Shown: positions 54,011-63,642 of the stretch, in pieces
Layout: every line of letters starts with the position of its first letter
Position numbering within the stretch: the stretch's first letter is position 1
Source of the DNA: Lysinibacillus fusiformis
GTDB taxonomy: Bacteria > Bacillota > Bacilli > Bacillales_A > Planococcaceae
Assembly (NCBI RefSeq): GCF_007362955.1
Contig: NZ_CP041696.1
Location: 2,294,001 to 2,358,000, forward strand
Length of the DNA: 64,000 nucleotides
Reading direction: 5' to 3'
The notes under the pieces: model-generated
Told to the model about the DNA's origin: nothing
Seen by the model: the letters and a program-made list of their open reading frames with translations, nothing else
The model's database searches: none
Position numbers and translations under genes: made by a program

Positions 54011-54874
54011 CTAACGTACGTAAAAAATCATGGCATCATTATTAAAATCTAAAACACGCAAGCGTCCATTTTCTAATGTATGTGGAATTTGATGTGTGTG
54101 CAGATTTTCTACAAGCTTTTGTAATGCTTCTTGTGAAGAAAGGGAAAGCGTGTAGCTAAGTAATCCTGATGTTTGTTCTGGTGGCACTGGTGCCCCGACT
54201 CCTTGCCATGTATTTACGGCAATATGGTGATGATAACCACCAGCTGAAATGAATAGCGCGCTATCATGGAAGTTAGTCATAATATCTAAACCGAGTGCAT
54301 CTATATAGAAGTAAGTTGTTGCATTATTAATAACGCGCACATTTAGGTGTATATGACCGAGTACAGTTCCTTTTGGTAAACCAGTCCATGAACGATTACG
54401 GTCATAGAGAGCCATCACACCTTCTATATCAACTGCCTCGGTTCCTGTAACAAGTCCACCCCTGCCATCACTTATCCATTCAGAACGTGGGCGGTCACGG
54501 TAAATTTCTATGCCGTTACCTTCCGGATCATTCAAATAAAAAGCTTCTGAATAGATATGATCACCAGCACCAGTTACTGGTACGCCTACATTTAATAAAT
54601 TACCAATCACATAGGCTAAATCTTCACGTGAGGGAACTAAAATGGCAAAATGGAATAGGCCTGTGGTACGTGGGGGACGAATCGTCACTTCTTCATTAGA
54701 CGACAATACTAAAATGGGCTTTGTATTTCCAGGAATAGTAAATTCTACTTGGTTGGCCGTTTTATTGAGTATTTGTAAACCAAGTGTTTTATAAAAATCA
54801 GTCATTTCCTCTAATGACTGTACAAGTAAGTGTAAATGCTCAAGCTCTAATTTTGTATCAATTTTAAATGACAT
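54011..54874 (-). CDS. catE: Catechol-2,3-dioxygenase CatE (VOC superfamily)
   Basis: 287 residues with two glyoxalase/VOC modules. Candidate metal ligands are the first-module His in LEHLHLLV, GHIHLNVRV in the second, and Glu in GNGIEIYRDRPR. Length and sequence match B. subtilis CatE (YfiE), which opens catechol rings. The divergent neighbour encodes a CatR-type repressor with palindromes between them. catD (DoxX-like), its usual partner, is absent. ATG 54874 with GGAGG upstream. Confidence 0.88.
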   Translation of the reverse strand: MSFKIDTKLELEHLHLLVQSLEEMTDFYKTLGLQILNKTANQVEFTIPGNTKPILVLSSNEEVTIRPPRTTGLFHFAILVPSREDLAYVIGNLLNVGVPVTGAGDHIYSEAFYLNDPEGNGIEIYRDRPRSEWISDGRGGLVTGTEAVDIEGVMALYDRNRSWTGLPKGTVLGHIHLNVRVINNATTYFYIDALGLDIMTNFHDSALFISAGGYHHHIAVNTWQGVGAPVPPEQTSGLLSYTLSLSSQEALQKLVENLHTHQIPHTLENGRLRVLDFNNDAMIFYVR

Positions 54875-54900
54875 ATAATAAATAACCTCCAGATTTTAAG

Positions 54901-54993
54901 TTACTTTTTGTAATTAAATATAAAATAGTAAATAAATTACGTCAAGTAAATAAGTTACTTAAAATTTACTTTTACTTAAAAAATCGTTACAAT
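54901..54993. promoter_or_regulatory. catE-catR divergent operator region
   Basis: AAGTAAATAAGTTACTT (54944-54960) is a perfect 6-bp inverted repeat with a 5-base centre. TTACTTTTTGTAA (54901-54913) is a second palindrome nearer catE. TTTACT (54965-54970), 17 bases and TACAAT (54988-54993) give a catR promoter. The TTAC/GTAA pattern agrees with CatR/YodB-type operators. Confidence 0.75.
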
Positions 54994-55016
54994 AGAATAC
55001 ATAAGAGGTGAAAAAT

Positions 55017-55322
55017 ATGAATGAGACAACTTTATGTCCTCGTTTAGCTAAGGCAATGGATTTAATTGGGAAACGCTGGACAGGGCTAATCTTATATCAA
55101 TTATTAGACGGACCACAGCGCTTCAATGAAATTGAGTCAGCTTTACCTGTAAGTGGTCGTTTACTATCAGAACGTTTAAAGGAGCTTGAAAAAGAAGGGC
55201 TCGTAGAACGAAAAGTATATTCAGAGGTGCCGGTGCGTGTAGAATATTCTTTAACGGATAAAGGTCAAGCATTAGAGGGTGCTATCCGTAATATTGAAAC
55301 TTGGGCAACTGGCTGGTTATAA
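55017..55322 (+). CDS. catR: CatR-like DUF24/HxlR redox-sensing repressor
   Basis: 101-residue winged-helix regulator of the HxlR/DUF24 family: LCPRLAKAMDLIGKRWTGLILYQLLDGPQRFNEIE, then SGRLLSERLKELEKEGLVERKV. With the ATG at 55017 (AGAGGTG 6 bases before) the single cysteine is exactly Cys7, the residue that quinones or diamide modify in YodB and CatR. It probably represses catE and itself. It could instead be a YodB-type paralogue, but its position next to catE favours CatR. A weak hairpin at 55333-55365 follows. Confidence 0.87.
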   Translation: MNETTLCPRLAKAMDLIGKRWTGLILYQLLDGPQRFNEIESALPVSGRLLSERLKELEKEGLVERKVYSEVPVRVEYSLTDKGQALEGAIRNIETWATGWL

Positions 55323-55454
55323 AATAAAACTTCCAACAGTGATGTCTATGTCACTTCACTGTTGGTTAGTTGAGACCTACAGGATGCAGGTCACCCATAC
55401 GTTACCACAAGAAGTGGTGAATTTAAGAAGTGTCCCTTTAATTGGACATTTACG

Positions 55455-55482
55455 CACAGTTTGAATGACTGTGAATTTTTTT
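55455..55482 (+). terminator. Short terminator-like hairpin upstream of murB
   Basis: CACAGT and ACTGTG pair around 7 bases, followed by AATTTTTTT. The stem is short, so strength is uncertain. Confidence 0.5.
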
Positions 55483-55618
55483 ATAGCATAAAGCATTTTT
55501 GAAAAAGCCTTACTGCCCGTTAATGCGGGAAAAATACCCTTCATTTTACTTGTCAAATCGAGGTTCTAAATCCATACTAGTGTAGAGTAAGAAGGACGTT
55601 AGAAAGGAATTAGCTCTC

Positions 55619-56533
55619 ATGACTAAAGAACAATGGGCGAAGGATTTAGCGCAAAATATTAATCCAGCCAATATTAAGTTAGACGAATCGTTACAACAAT
55701 ATACAATGACAAAATTAGGTGGCAAGGCGGATGTTTATGTTCTACCTGAAACGGAGGATGAAGCGGCAGCTGTAATTCGCTATGCACATACAAATAATAT
55801 TCCATTATTAATGCTCGGTAATGGCTCCAATATGGTCGTGCGTGATGGCGGCTTACGAGGAATAGTTGTTACATTTGCACATTTAGATGAAATTCGTATT
55901 AACGGTGATTATGTATATGCACAAAGTGGGGCACTTATTAAGGATGTGTCGAAGATGGCAGCAACCGCATCTTTAACAGGCTTTGAATTTGCATGTGGTA
56001 TTCCAGGCTCCATTGGGGGAGCTATGGCGATGAATGCAGGGGCATATGGTGGTGAGATAAAGGATATTATTATTTCTTCTAAAGTTTTAACAAAAGAAGG
56101 GGAGATTTTGATATTATCAAAAGAAGAGCTGGAACTCGGCTACCGCCAAAGTATTATTGCCAAAAAGGGTTATTATGTACTGTCATCGGAGTTTCAGTTA
56201 ACGCAGGGTATACAGGAAGAAATTGACGTGAAAATTGCTGATTTAACATACCAACGTGCGTCTAAACAGCCGTTAGAATACCCATCTGCAGGGAGTGTCT
56301 TTAAGCGTCCACCAGGACATTTTGCAGGCAAGCTTATTCAGGATAGTGGTCTGCAAGGGAAAGGCGTAGGCGGTGCAGAGGTATCAACCAAGCATGCAGG
56401 CTTTATTGTTAATAAAGGAAATGCGACGGCTACTGATTACATTGCGACCATCCAAATGGTGCAACGAGTAGTCAAAGAAAAGTTTGGCATCGACTTAGAA
56501 ACTGAAGTAAAAATAGTCGGTGATGATTTATAA
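55619..56533 (+). CDS. murB: UDP-N-acetylenolpyruvoylglucosamine reductase MurB
   Basis: 304-residue FAD enzyme of the type II MurB group. Features are the FAD-binding LGNGSNMVVRDGGLRGIVV, FACGIPGSIGGAMAMNAGAYGGEI, the catalytic Ser in YPSAGSVFKRP and the C-terminal Glu region. It reduces UDP-GlcNAc-enolpyruvate to UDP-MurNAc for peptidoglycan. ATG 55619 with AGAAAGGAATT upstream. It stands alone, outside the dcw cluster. Confidence 0.96.
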   Translation: MTKEQWAKDLAQNINPANIKLDESLQQYTMTKLGGKADVYVLPETEDEAAAVIRYAHTNNIPLLMLGNGSNMVVRDGGLRGIVVTFAHLDEIRINGDYVYAQSGALIKDVSKMAATASLTGFEFACGIPGSIGGAMAMNAGAYGGEIKDIIISSKVLTKEGEILILSKEELELGYRQSIIAKKGYYVLSSEFQLTQGIQEEIDVKIADLTYQRASKQPLEYPSAGSVFKRPPGHFAGKLIQDSGLQGKGVGGAEVSTKHAGFIVNKGNATATDYIATIQMVQRVVKEKFGIDLETEVKIVGDDL

Positions 56534-56545
56534 AAAAATAACAGA

Positions 56546-56579
56546 TGGCGCTCTTCGCTAATGGCGAGGGGCGTTTTTT
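56546..56579 (+). terminator. Terminator after murB
   Basis: CGCTCTTCGC pairs with GCGAGGGGCG (two G:U) around TAATG and is followed by TTTTTT. Confidence 0.82.
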
Positions 56580-56595
56580 AGGGGTGTGAATCACT

Positions 56596-57351
56596 ATGAA
56601 GTTTATATCATGGAATGTTAATGGTATCCGAGCTTGCGTGAGCAAAGGCTTTTTAGATTTTTTCAATGAGGTAGATGCAGACTTTTTTTGTATTCAGGAA
56701 TCGAAATGTCAAGCTGGACAAGTTGAACTTTCGCTAGAAGGTTATGAGCAATATTGGAATTACGCGGTGAAAAAGGGCTATTCAGGTACAGCTATTTTTA
56801 CAAAACATACACCACTTTCAGTACATTATGGTGTTGGTGAGGATAAGTCACAGGATGAGGGCCGAATAATTACGTTAGAATATGACAATTTTTATTTAGT
56901 GAACGTCTATACACCAAATTCCCAGCGTGATTTAGCGAGATTACCGATTCGCCTGGATTGGGAGAACCGCTTGGCGCTGTATTTAAAAGAACTTGATACG
57001 AAAAAACCTATCGTGTACTGTGGGGATTTGAACGTCGCGCATACGGAAATAGATTTAAAAAATGCAAAATCAAACATTGGTAATTCAGGTTTTACATATG
57101 AAGAACGGGCTAAAATGACAGAACTTTTAGCAAGCGGATTTATAGATTCTTTCCGCTACAAGCATCCGAATGAGACGGATCATTACACATGGTGGTCTTA
57201 TATGAATAAAGTACGTGAGCGAAATATTGGTTGGCGTATTGATTATTTTATTGTATCAGAGCAATTGAAAGCGCAAATTAATGTAGCGACAATTCATTCA
57301 CATATTTTGGGTAGTGATCATTGTCCAATTGAATTACAACTTGACTATTAA
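56596..57351 (+). CDS. exoA: Exodeoxyribonuclease III / AP endonuclease ExoA
   Basis: 251-residue EEP-family nuclease. Active-site blocks are SWNVNGIRA, IQESK (metal Glu), VYTPNS, YCGDLNVAHTEIDL and the terminal GSDHCPI. It cuts at abasic sites in base-excision repair. ATG 56596 with AGGGGTG upstream. Only 62 bases separate it from murB, but a terminator lies between. Confidence 0.96.
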   Translation: MKFISWNVNGIRACVSKGFLDFFNEVDADFFCIQESKCQAGQVELSLEGYEQYWNYAVKKGYSGTAIFTKHTPLSVHYGVGEDKSQDEGRIITLEYDNFYLVNVYTPNSQRDLARLPIRLDWENRLALYLKELDTKKPIVYCGDLNVAHTEIDLKNAKSNIGNSGFTYEERAKMTELLASGFIDSFRYKHPNETDHYTWWSYMNKVRERNIGWRIDYFIVSEQLKAQINVATIHSHILGSDHCPIELQLDY

Positions 57352-57362
57352 AATCTAAGAAG

Positions 57363-57398
57363 AAATCGTATTTCCGGAGGGAAGTGCGATTTTTTTAC
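57363..57398 (+). terminator. Terminator after exoA
   Basis: AAATCG...TTCC and GGAA...CGATTT pair, with a GGAG loop and a run of seven T. The remaining bases to 57625 hold no recognised feature. Confidence 0.8.
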
Positions 57399-57625
57399 AT
57401 CTGTCGGACAGAAAAGTTTTTTATCCTATTGTTTTGTGCACAACAAGATTTTATTCTTCCGGTGTATGGAAGGAGGTTTTGATAGATTTCTTATTTGAAG
57501 TTTATAAATACGGATTTTTTCGCTGACAAAACAATTGTTACGCTAAAAATATTAGCTTTTATCTCGTAGGAAAGGATTTGAACAAGCTAGATAAAGAATA
57601 TATTGCTTAAAGGGGGTTTATCGTT

Positions 57626-59989
57626 ATGAAAAAAAAGGCATGGAAAAAGTGGCTCGTTGGTGTTGTTGGCTTATTAGTAATTGCACTAATAGTTGTCTTT
57701 ATCGGCTTTACGTGGTTTATGAATAAATCAAAGCCCATCATTGAGGGGGATCTTTCAGTAAGTGTGCTTGATCAGGATGTAACTGTTACGAGGGATGATA
57801 AGGGGATTCCCCATATATTAGCAGAGTCAGATGCGGATTTATACCGCGCACAAGGTTACGTTCAGGCGCAGGATCGGTTGTTTCAAATGGATTTAGCACG
57901 TAGACAGGCAAGTGGTCGATTATCGGAAGTTATTGGTGAGGCGACAATTAATACAGATAAACATTTTCTTACGTTTAGTTTACGTGATGCAGCTGAAAAA
58001 TCACTATCTGCTTATGATATGGAAAGTAAGCAGGTGCTCGAATGGTTTGCAGAAGGGGTGAACGTTTTCATCGCGCAGGCAAAGGAAAATAATACATTAA
58101 GCTATGAATTCGCATTACTAGGTTACGAGCCGGAAGAGTGGTCTGTTGTAGATTCTCTGACAATTGGTAAATATATGGCATACGATTTAGGGGGCAATTG
58201 GAATATGCTTGCTTTCCGCCATTGGGCTTTGCAAAATTTCGATGAAGAGAAGGCAAAGGAATTATTTATAAAGTATCCTGACAATGCATCATCCATTATC
58301 GAGGCAAACATAGAAAATCCGGTGGTGGTAGCAGGTCAATTTAACGCAGACTTATTGCCAAATGAATTTAATGGCAGTAATAACTGGGTTGTATCAGGCG
58401 ATAAAACAAAGTCAGGCTTTCCGATTTTAGCGGATGATCCACATTTAGGTTTAAGCACTCCGTCTATTTGGTATCAAATGCATCTACAGTCACCTGAACA
58501 GAATGTTAGTGGTGTCATATTTGCAGGTATCCCCGGCATTATTCTAGGTCATAACGATGATATTGCTTGGGGAGTAACAAATGTAGGTCCAGATGTACAG
58601 GATTTGTATATTGAAATTCCAAATCCGGATAATCCGACACAATTCAGATATGATGGTGAGTGGGAGCAGGCTGAGGTACGTGAGGAAGCTATCAAGGTGA
58701 AGGATGGAAAAACAGTAGATTTTGATGTTGTCGTAACACGACACGGGCCAATTATGACTGATTTAGCGTTTAAAGATACTGAACCATCAGCACAGTTTTC
58801 GATGCAGTGGACAGCGCTACAATCTACAGCAGAACTGCGGGCAATACTTGGTTTTAATAAAGCAAATTCATGGGATGACTTTGAAAAGGCGTTAGAAGAC
58901 TTTAAAGCGCCGGCACAAAACTTTGTCTTTGCATCCAAGGATGGCACAATTGCCTATAAAGCAAACGGTGAAATTCCGATTCGCAAGCAGGGAGAAGGAC
59001 AGTTACCAGTGCCTGGTGATTCAAGTGACTATGGCTGGGAAGGCTTTATCCCTTGGGATGAATTACCGACAGTAGTAAATCCTAAGGAAGGATTTATTGC
59101 GACTGCGAATAACGAAGTGATTGGCGAGGAATATCCTTATCATATAACGGATTTCTGGGCACAGCCGTATCGCTATGAGCGTATTAAAGAAGTGTTAAAA
59201 GCTAATGATTCGCTAACAGTAGAAGACATGATGAATTTGCAAATGGATCAGCATAATTTATATGCACGTGAGTTTTTACCAGATTTACTAACTTCGTTGA
59301 AAGCACAAGATAAGGATGGGCAGTATGCAGAAGTCATTACGCTACTAGAAAATTGGGATATGGTGGATGCAAAAGAATCAGGTGCACCACTTGTCTTCCA
59401 TACGCTAATGGAACAATTGCAGGAAGTTCTTTTTAAAGATGAAATGCCGCTAGATATGTATGATCTAATGGCTGGCAAATACAATATTACGGATCAGCTA
59501 CTACGAAAAGCGTATGCAGGTGAGAACAGCGCTTGGATAGAACAACAGGGTGGTGTAGATGCAGCGGTATATGAAGCATTCGAACAATCGATAGCACTAA
59601 TTGAGAATCGTTTTGGAACGAATGCTTCGAAGTGGCAATGGGGGGGTTACCATCAACTTACATTTGATCATACGCTAGGAAGTGCATCACCGCTATTAGC
59701 AGCATACTTTAATGCTAAAAAGGTACCTATTGGCGGTTCGAAAGTAACTGTACAGGCAGCTGACGATGATATGGATGGCAATGTGGATCATGGTGCTTCC
59801 TGGCGATTTGTAGCGGATGTAGGGGATTTGAGCTCTGCTTACCATATTGTTGGTCCTGGACAGAGTGGTCATGTGAAATCGCAGTGGTATCAAGATCAAG
59901 TGAAGGACTGGGCTAACGGGAATTATCATGAAACTTTTGTCAAAAAAGATGCTATTAAGGGTAAGACATTATTATTAAAGGCACAATAA
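57626..59989 (+). CDS. Penicillin acylase family protein (Ntn hydrolase), membrane-anchored
   Basis: 787-residue precursor of the S45 family. A basic start and hydrophobic helix (about 8-32) act as signal anchor. The alpha-chain region contains GIPHILAESDADLYRAQGYVQAQDRLFQMDLARRQ. The autocatalytic cleavage site and nucleophile is S251 in FNGSNNWVVSG, and the beta chain has DDPHLGL and GIPGIILGHNDDIAWGVTN. It hydrolyses an amide: a beta-lactam side chain, an acyl-homoserine lactone or another N-acyl compound. The physiological substrate is not determined. ATG 57626 follows AAAGGGGG. Confidence 0.92.
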   Translation: MKKKAWKKWLVGVVGLLVIALIVVFIGFTWFMNKSKPIIEGDLSVSVLDQDVTVTRDDKGIPHILAESDADLYRAQGYVQAQDRLFQMDLARRQASGRLSEVIGEATINTDKHFLTFSLRDAAEKSLSAYDMESKQVLEWFAEGVNVFIAQAKENNTLSYEFALLGYEPEEWSVVDSLTIGKYMAYDLGGNWNMLAFRHWALQNFDEEKAKELFIKYPDNASSIIEANIENPVVVAGQFNADLLPNEFNGSNNWVVSGDKTKSGFPILADDPHLGLSTPSIWYQMHLQSPEQNVSGVIFAGIPGIILGHNDDIAWGVTNVGPDVQDLYIEIPNPDNPTQFRYDGEWEQAEVREEAIKVKDGKTVDFDVVVTRHGPIMTDLAFKDTEPSAQFSMQWTALQSTAELRAILGFNKANSWDDFEKALEDFKAPAQNFVFASKDGTIAYKANGEIPIRKQGEGQLPVPGDSSDYGWEGFIPWDELPTVVNPKEGFIATANNEVIGEEYPYHITDFWAQPYRYERIKEVLKANDSLTVEDMMNLQMDQHNLYAREFLPDLLTSLKAQDKDGQYAEVITLLENWDMVDAKESGAPLVFHTLMEQLQEVLFKDEMPLDMYDLMAGKYNITDQLLRKAYAGENSAWIEQQGGVDAAVYEAFEQSIALIENRFGTNASKWQWGGYHQLTFDHTLGSASPLLAAYFNAKKVPIGGSKVTVQAADDDMDGNVDHGASWRFVADVGDLSSAYHIVGPGQSGHVKSQWYQDQVKDWANGNYHETFVKKDAIKGKTLLLKAQ

Positions 59990-59996
59990 TATTGAA

Positions 59997-60027
59997 GAAC
60001 AGCGCACTATTTTGTGCGCTGTTTTTT
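59997..60027 (+). terminator. Terminator after the penicillin acylase gene
   Basis: AACAGCGCAC pairs perfectly with GTGCGCTGTT around TATTTT and is followed by TTTTTG. Confidence 0.92.
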
Positions 60028-60082
60028 GTTGTGAGAGTCAGAGTATAAATTTAACTATAATTACGTGATAGTAATCATATAC

Positions 60083-60151
60083 ATTCAAACGCCTGTTTGA
60101 ATAAGATGGAGTACTATGATATATTGAAAACAATCAAACGAACATTTGAAT
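60083..60151 (+). promoter_or_regulatory. cadCA promoter with two CadC operators
   Basis: ATTCAAACGCCTGTTTGAAT (60083-60102) is a perfect inverted repeat with a GCCT centre and overlaps the -35 TTGAAT (60097-60102). The -10 TATATT (60120-60125) follows after 17 bases. A second, imperfect copy ATCAAACGAACATTTGAAT lies at 60133-60151, just before the ribosome site. Both match the known CadC operator pattern (TTCAAA...TTTGAA). Confidence 0.88.
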
Positions 60152-60162
60152 GAGGTGAGAAA

Positions 60163-60534
60163 ATGCCGAAAGAAGTATGTGAAGTAACGCATGTAAATGA
60201 TAAGGCTGTCACGAAGGTACAGCAAAAAATGCCGGATTTATCGGGTGTAGCAAAATTTTTAAAGGCTTTATCTGACGAAACAAGACTCAAAATTGCGTAT
60301 GCTCTAACGGTGGAAGATGCATTATGTGTCTGTGATGTTGCCACAATTATCGGTTCATCTGTTGCAACAGCGTCACATCATTTACGCTACTTGAAAGATA
60401 ACAGTTTAGCGAAATCGCATCGAAAGGGAAAGCAAATGTACTACTCTTTAGCCGATGAACATGTATACCAAATTGTAACGATTGCTTATGAACATGCGAA
60501 AGAGGGGATTGACGATGGCAGCGACACCAACTAA
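60163..60534 (+). CDS. cadC: CadC, metal-sensing ArsR/SmtB repressor
   Basis: 123-residue winged-helix repressor. The metal site typical of CadC is seen: an N-terminal Cys (C6) and C51-V-C53 in ALCVCDVATIIGSS. The recognition helix follows in VATASHHLRYLKD. Cadmium, lead or zinc would release it from the two operators upstream. Its 3' end overlaps cadA by 20 bases. ATG 60163 with GAGGTGAG. Confidence 0.93.
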   Translation: MPKEVCEVTHVNDKAVTKVQQKMPDLSGVAKFLKALSDETRLKIAYALTVEDALCVCDVATIIGSSVATASHHLRYLKDNSLAKSHRKGKQMYYSLADEHVYQIVTIAYEHAKEGIDDGSDTN

Positions 60535-62644
60535 GCAGGAATACCGTTTGCAAAATTTATCCTGCGCCAGCTGTGCAGCAAAATTTGAGAAAAATGTGAA
60601 AGCTATTCCCGAGGTGCAAGACGCACAAGTTAATTTTGGAGCCTCAAAAATTATGGTAATCGGTAACATTAACGTCGATCAAATTGAAGAAGCCGGTGCA
60701 TTTGATGGCATTAAAGTATCACAATCGCCAAAAAGTACAATTGAAAAATCCATACCATTTTACAAAAAAGTGGAAAACGTTTTAGCTGGGATTGCATTGT
60801 TATTTGTGGTACTTGGTTATGTATTGGTATCAATGCGTGGAGAAACAGATCCTTTGGCAATTGGCATGTTTATCATAGCAATCTTAGTAGGTGGAGTAGG
60901 GATTTTTAAAACAGGCTTCCGTAATTTAGCACGTTTCGAATTTGATATGAAAACACTGATGACGATTGCTGTAATAGGTGCTGCAATTATTGGTGAATGG
61001 GAAGAAGCGGCAGTCGTTGTCTTTTTATTCGCAGTGAGTGAAGCACTTGAGGCATATTCGATGGATAAAGCACGCCAATCGATTCGACAACTTATGGATA
61101 TTGCACCTTCAACAGCAACTATTAAACGTGCTCACGGTGAGCATTTTCATGAAATGGAAGTGCCGACTGAAGAAATTGAAATTGGTGATATTCTAATTGT
61201 TAAACCTGGTCAAAAAATTGCCATGGACGGGATTGTAGTAAGTGGACTTTCGGCAGTCAATCAAGCAGCTATTACAGGGGAGTCAATACCTGTTAATAAA
61301 ACAATAGATGACGAGGTATTTGCGGGAACATTGAATGAGGAAGGTGCACTAGAAGTCCGTGTTACGAAGCGTGTAGAGGATACAACAATTGCTAAAATTA
61401 TTCATTTAGTAGAAGAAGCACAAGCGGAGAAAGCACCATCACAGCAATTTGTTGATCGCTTTGCTAAATACTACACACCTGCGATTATGCTGGTTGCCAT
61501 ACTTGTTGCTGTTATTCCACCATTGTTTATAGGTGATTGGCAGCATTGGATATATCAAGGTTTAGCTGTGCTAGTTGTTGGCTGCCCTTGTGCACTTGTT
61601 GTCTCGACACCAGTAGCCATCGTGACTGCTATTGGGAATGCAGCAAGACAGGGTGTGCTCATTAAGGGCGGCATCCATTTAGAACAATTAGGTCATATTG
61701 AAGCGGTGGCCTTCGATAAAACAGGTACCTTAACAAAAGGTAAACCAGAAGTAACAGATATAATTACGCAGAGTGACATGGCAGAGGATACAGTATTACA
61801 ACTTGTTGCGGCCGTTGAAAAGCAATCACAACATCCGCTAGCAAAAGCAATTCTAACTGCTTTACATGAAAAGGGGTTAGATGAGCTGGTGCCGACTGAT
61901 TTCCAATCAGTGACAGGGAAAGGGGCTTTTGCAACAATAGAAGGCAAAAAGGTTTCTGTCGGAAGTTTGAAATGGATTGCCACTTTAACGTCTGTGGATG
62001 AAGTGACAAAAGAACAAACCAATCAATTGCAAGCACAAGGTAAAACAGTTGTTGCAGCTGTTAGTGATAATCAATTAATCGGCATTATCGGAATTGCTGA
62101 CCAATTACGTGTGGAAAGTAAAAGTGTTCTGCATAGCCTAACGGCATTAAAAGTTAAACATACCGTGATGTTAACAGGTGATGCTAAACTGACAGCAGAA
62201 GCTATTGCTACTTCCCTTAATATGAGTGATGTAAGGGCAGGTTTACTGCCAGCGGAAAAATTAATGGCAATTAAAGAATTACGCACAAAGTACGGAGCTG
62301 TAGCTATGGTAGGGGATGGTGTGAATGATGCGCCAGCCTTAGCATCTGCCAATGTAGGTATCGCAATGGGTGGTGCGGGCACAGATGCAGCTTTGGAAAC
62401 CGCAGATATTGCTCTAATGGGTGATGATTTAACGAAATTGCCATATACAATTGGTTTAAGTAGAAAAACATTACGCATTATTAAAGAAAATATTATTTTC
62501 GCACTGGCGTTAAAATTAATCGCTTTATTACTCGTTATCCCAGGATGGCTAACATTATGGATTGCCATTTTTGCAGATATGGGTGCTACATTGCTAGTTG
62601 TTTTTAACTCTTTAAGACTAATTAAAACAAAAAAATACAAGTAA
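60515..62644 (+). CDS. cadA: CadA, heavy-metal translocating P1B-type ATPase
   Basis: 709-residue metal efflux ATPase. One N-terminal HMA domain (C17-A-S-C20, with the CASCAAKFE variant) is followed by transmembrane helices, the actuator TGES, the metal-site CPC (C357-P-C359), phosphorylation Asp in D401-KTGT and GDGVNDAPALASA. It exports cadmium, zinc or lead. ATG 60515 is used, with GAGGGG upstream, overlapping cadC. No clear terminator is visible downstream. Confidence 0.95.
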   Translation: MAATPTKQEYRLQNLSCASCAAKFEKNVKAIPEVQDAQVNFGASKIMVIGNINVDQIEEAGAFDGIKVSQSPKSTIEKSIPFYKKVENVLAGIALLFVVLGYVLVSMRGETDPLAIGMFIIAILVGGVGIFKTGFRNLARFEFDMKTLMTIAVIGAAIIGEWEEAAVVVFLFAVSEALEAYSMDKARQSIRQLMDIAPSTATIKRAHGEHFHEMEVPTEEIEIGDILIVKPGQKIAMDGIVVSGLSAVNQAAITGESIPVNKTIDDEVFAGTLNEEGALEVRVTKRVEDTTIAKIIHLVEEAQAEKAPSQQFVDRFAKYYTPAIMLVAILVAVIPPLFIGDWQHWIYQGLAVLVVGCPCALVVSTPVAIVTAIGNAARQGVLIKGGIHLEQLGHIEAVAFDKTGTLTKGKPEVTDIITQSDMAEDTVLQLVAAVEKQSQHPLAKAILTALHEKGLDELVPTDFQSVTGKGAFATIEGKKVSVGSLKWIATLTSVDEVTKEQTNQLQAQGKTVVAAVSDNQLIGIIGIADQLRVESKSVLHSLTALKVKHTVMLTGDAKLTAEAIATSLNMSDVRAGLLPAEKLMAIKELRTKYGAVAMVGDGVNDAPALASANVGIAMGGAGTDAALETADIALMGDDLTKLPYTIGLSRKTLRIIKENIIFALALKLIALLLVIPGWLTLWIAIFADMGATLLVVFNSLRLIKTKKYK

Positions 62645-62805
62645 AAAGATTGAATTTGATAAAATCCGGGAGAATATTACCGCTTTAAATTAGTAATTAT
62701 TGTTGATGTAGATGCTACTAGTAATTCTTGAAAAAGCCCTTATTAAGTGCTAAGATATGTTGAGGACAATGTAACAATTAATTATAAATGAGGCGAAAGT
62801 TTTAT

Positions 62806-63087
62806 ATGTCAGAACCTATTTTAGTAAATGTTACAGAGGAAATTGTACGTGGCTTAGTAAGTTTTCTTTTACGAGGACCGGAATATCAAACATTTTGTAA
62901 ATGTGAAATCTGTGAGTTTGATACGGTTGCAATTGCTTTAAATGCGTTACCTAGTAAGTATGTTACATCTATGGACGCGCGCGATGAAGCATTTAAAACA
63001 ATGAATACTCCTGAAAATATCGAGCTGGTCAACAGAGAGATTATCCGTGCATTACATGTAGTGAATAAATATCCTCGGCATAAGTAG
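62806..63087 (+). CDS. ComFB family protein
   Basis: 93-residue ComFB domain protein. The Cys cluster CKCEICEFDTVAIALNALPSKYV is the family hallmark and may bind zinc; ARDEAFKTMNTPENIELVNREIIRALHVV forms the C-terminal helices. Members were named from the comF operon of B. subtilis; more recent work on the family describes c-di-nucleotide binding. No comFA or comFC is beside it. ATG 62806 after GAGGCGAAAG; ATG 62788 overlaps that site. Confidence 0.88.
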   Translation: MSEPILVNVTEEIVRGLVSFLLRGPEYQTFCKCEICEFDTVAIALNALPSKYVTSMDARDEAFKTMNTPENIELVNREIIRALHVVNKYPRHK

Positions 63088-63119
63088 AGCCCACTTCTAT
63101 ATGAGGTTGGCTCTTTTTA
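63086..63119 (+). terminator. Terminator after the comFB-family gene
   Basis: AGAGCC and GGCTCT pair with an inner ACTT/AGGT extension and run into TTTTTA. Confidence 0.82.
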
Positions 63120-63222
63120 CGTGTAATGACAATGATTCCTGTGGTTATGTATTTTCAGTTAACTTTTAAGGCAAGCTTGTAGTAAACTAGAGAGTAAGAA
63201 AATGAAAGAGAGGGAATAAGAT

Positions 63223-63642
63223 ATGCCAACACCAAGTATGGAGGACCATATCGAACAAATATATTTATTAATCGCTAATAAAGGGTATGCTCGTGTGTCT
63301 GACATAGCGGAAGCATTATCTGTTCTTCCTTCTTCTGTTACGAAAATGGTTCAAAAATTAGATAAAGATGGTTATTTAGTTTATGAAAAATATCGTGGCC
63401 TTACATTGACGCCAAAAGGAGAAAAACTTGGAAAGCGTCTTGTACAACGCCATGAACTGCTAGAGCAATTTTTACGAATCATTGGTGTAGACGAAGAACG
63501 TATTTACAATGATGTAGAAGGAATTGAGCACCATCTTAGTTGGAATTCAATCGATCGAATTGCTGATCTTGTGCAGGTAATGGAAGAAAATCCAGACATC
63601 GCAAAAAAATTAGAGGCATCTAGATCACAGCACAACCTATAA
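63223..63642 (+). CDS. mntR: MntR, manganese-responsive DtxR-family regulator
   Basis: 139-residue regulator. The N-terminal winged helix [17 protein letters not shown]...[32 protein letters not shown] carries Asp8 and, with E11, metal ligands of MntR; His77 lies in [12 protein letters not shown], and E99, E102 and H103 lie in [11 protein letters not shown]. It represses manganese importers when Mn2+ is plentiful. No mnt transporter gene is in the window. ATG 63223 with AGAGAGGG upstream. Confidence 0.96.
   Translation: MPTPSMEDHIEQIYLLIANKGYARVSDIAEALSVLPSSVTKMVQKLDKDGYLVYEKYRGLTLTPKGEKLGKRLVQRHELLEQFLRIIGVDEERIYNDVEGIEHHLSWNSIDRIADLVQVMEENPDIAKKLEASRSQHNL

Noticed and set aside
58549..58947. 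Minus-strand frame of 132 codons inside the penicillin acylase gene
   Set aside because: It is antisense to the conserved Ntn-hydrolase beta chain; Ser-rich shadow translation.
62071..62640. Minus-strand frame of 189 codons inside cadA
   Set aside because: Long, but wholly antisense to the P-type ATPase hinge region and without ribosome site or family motif.
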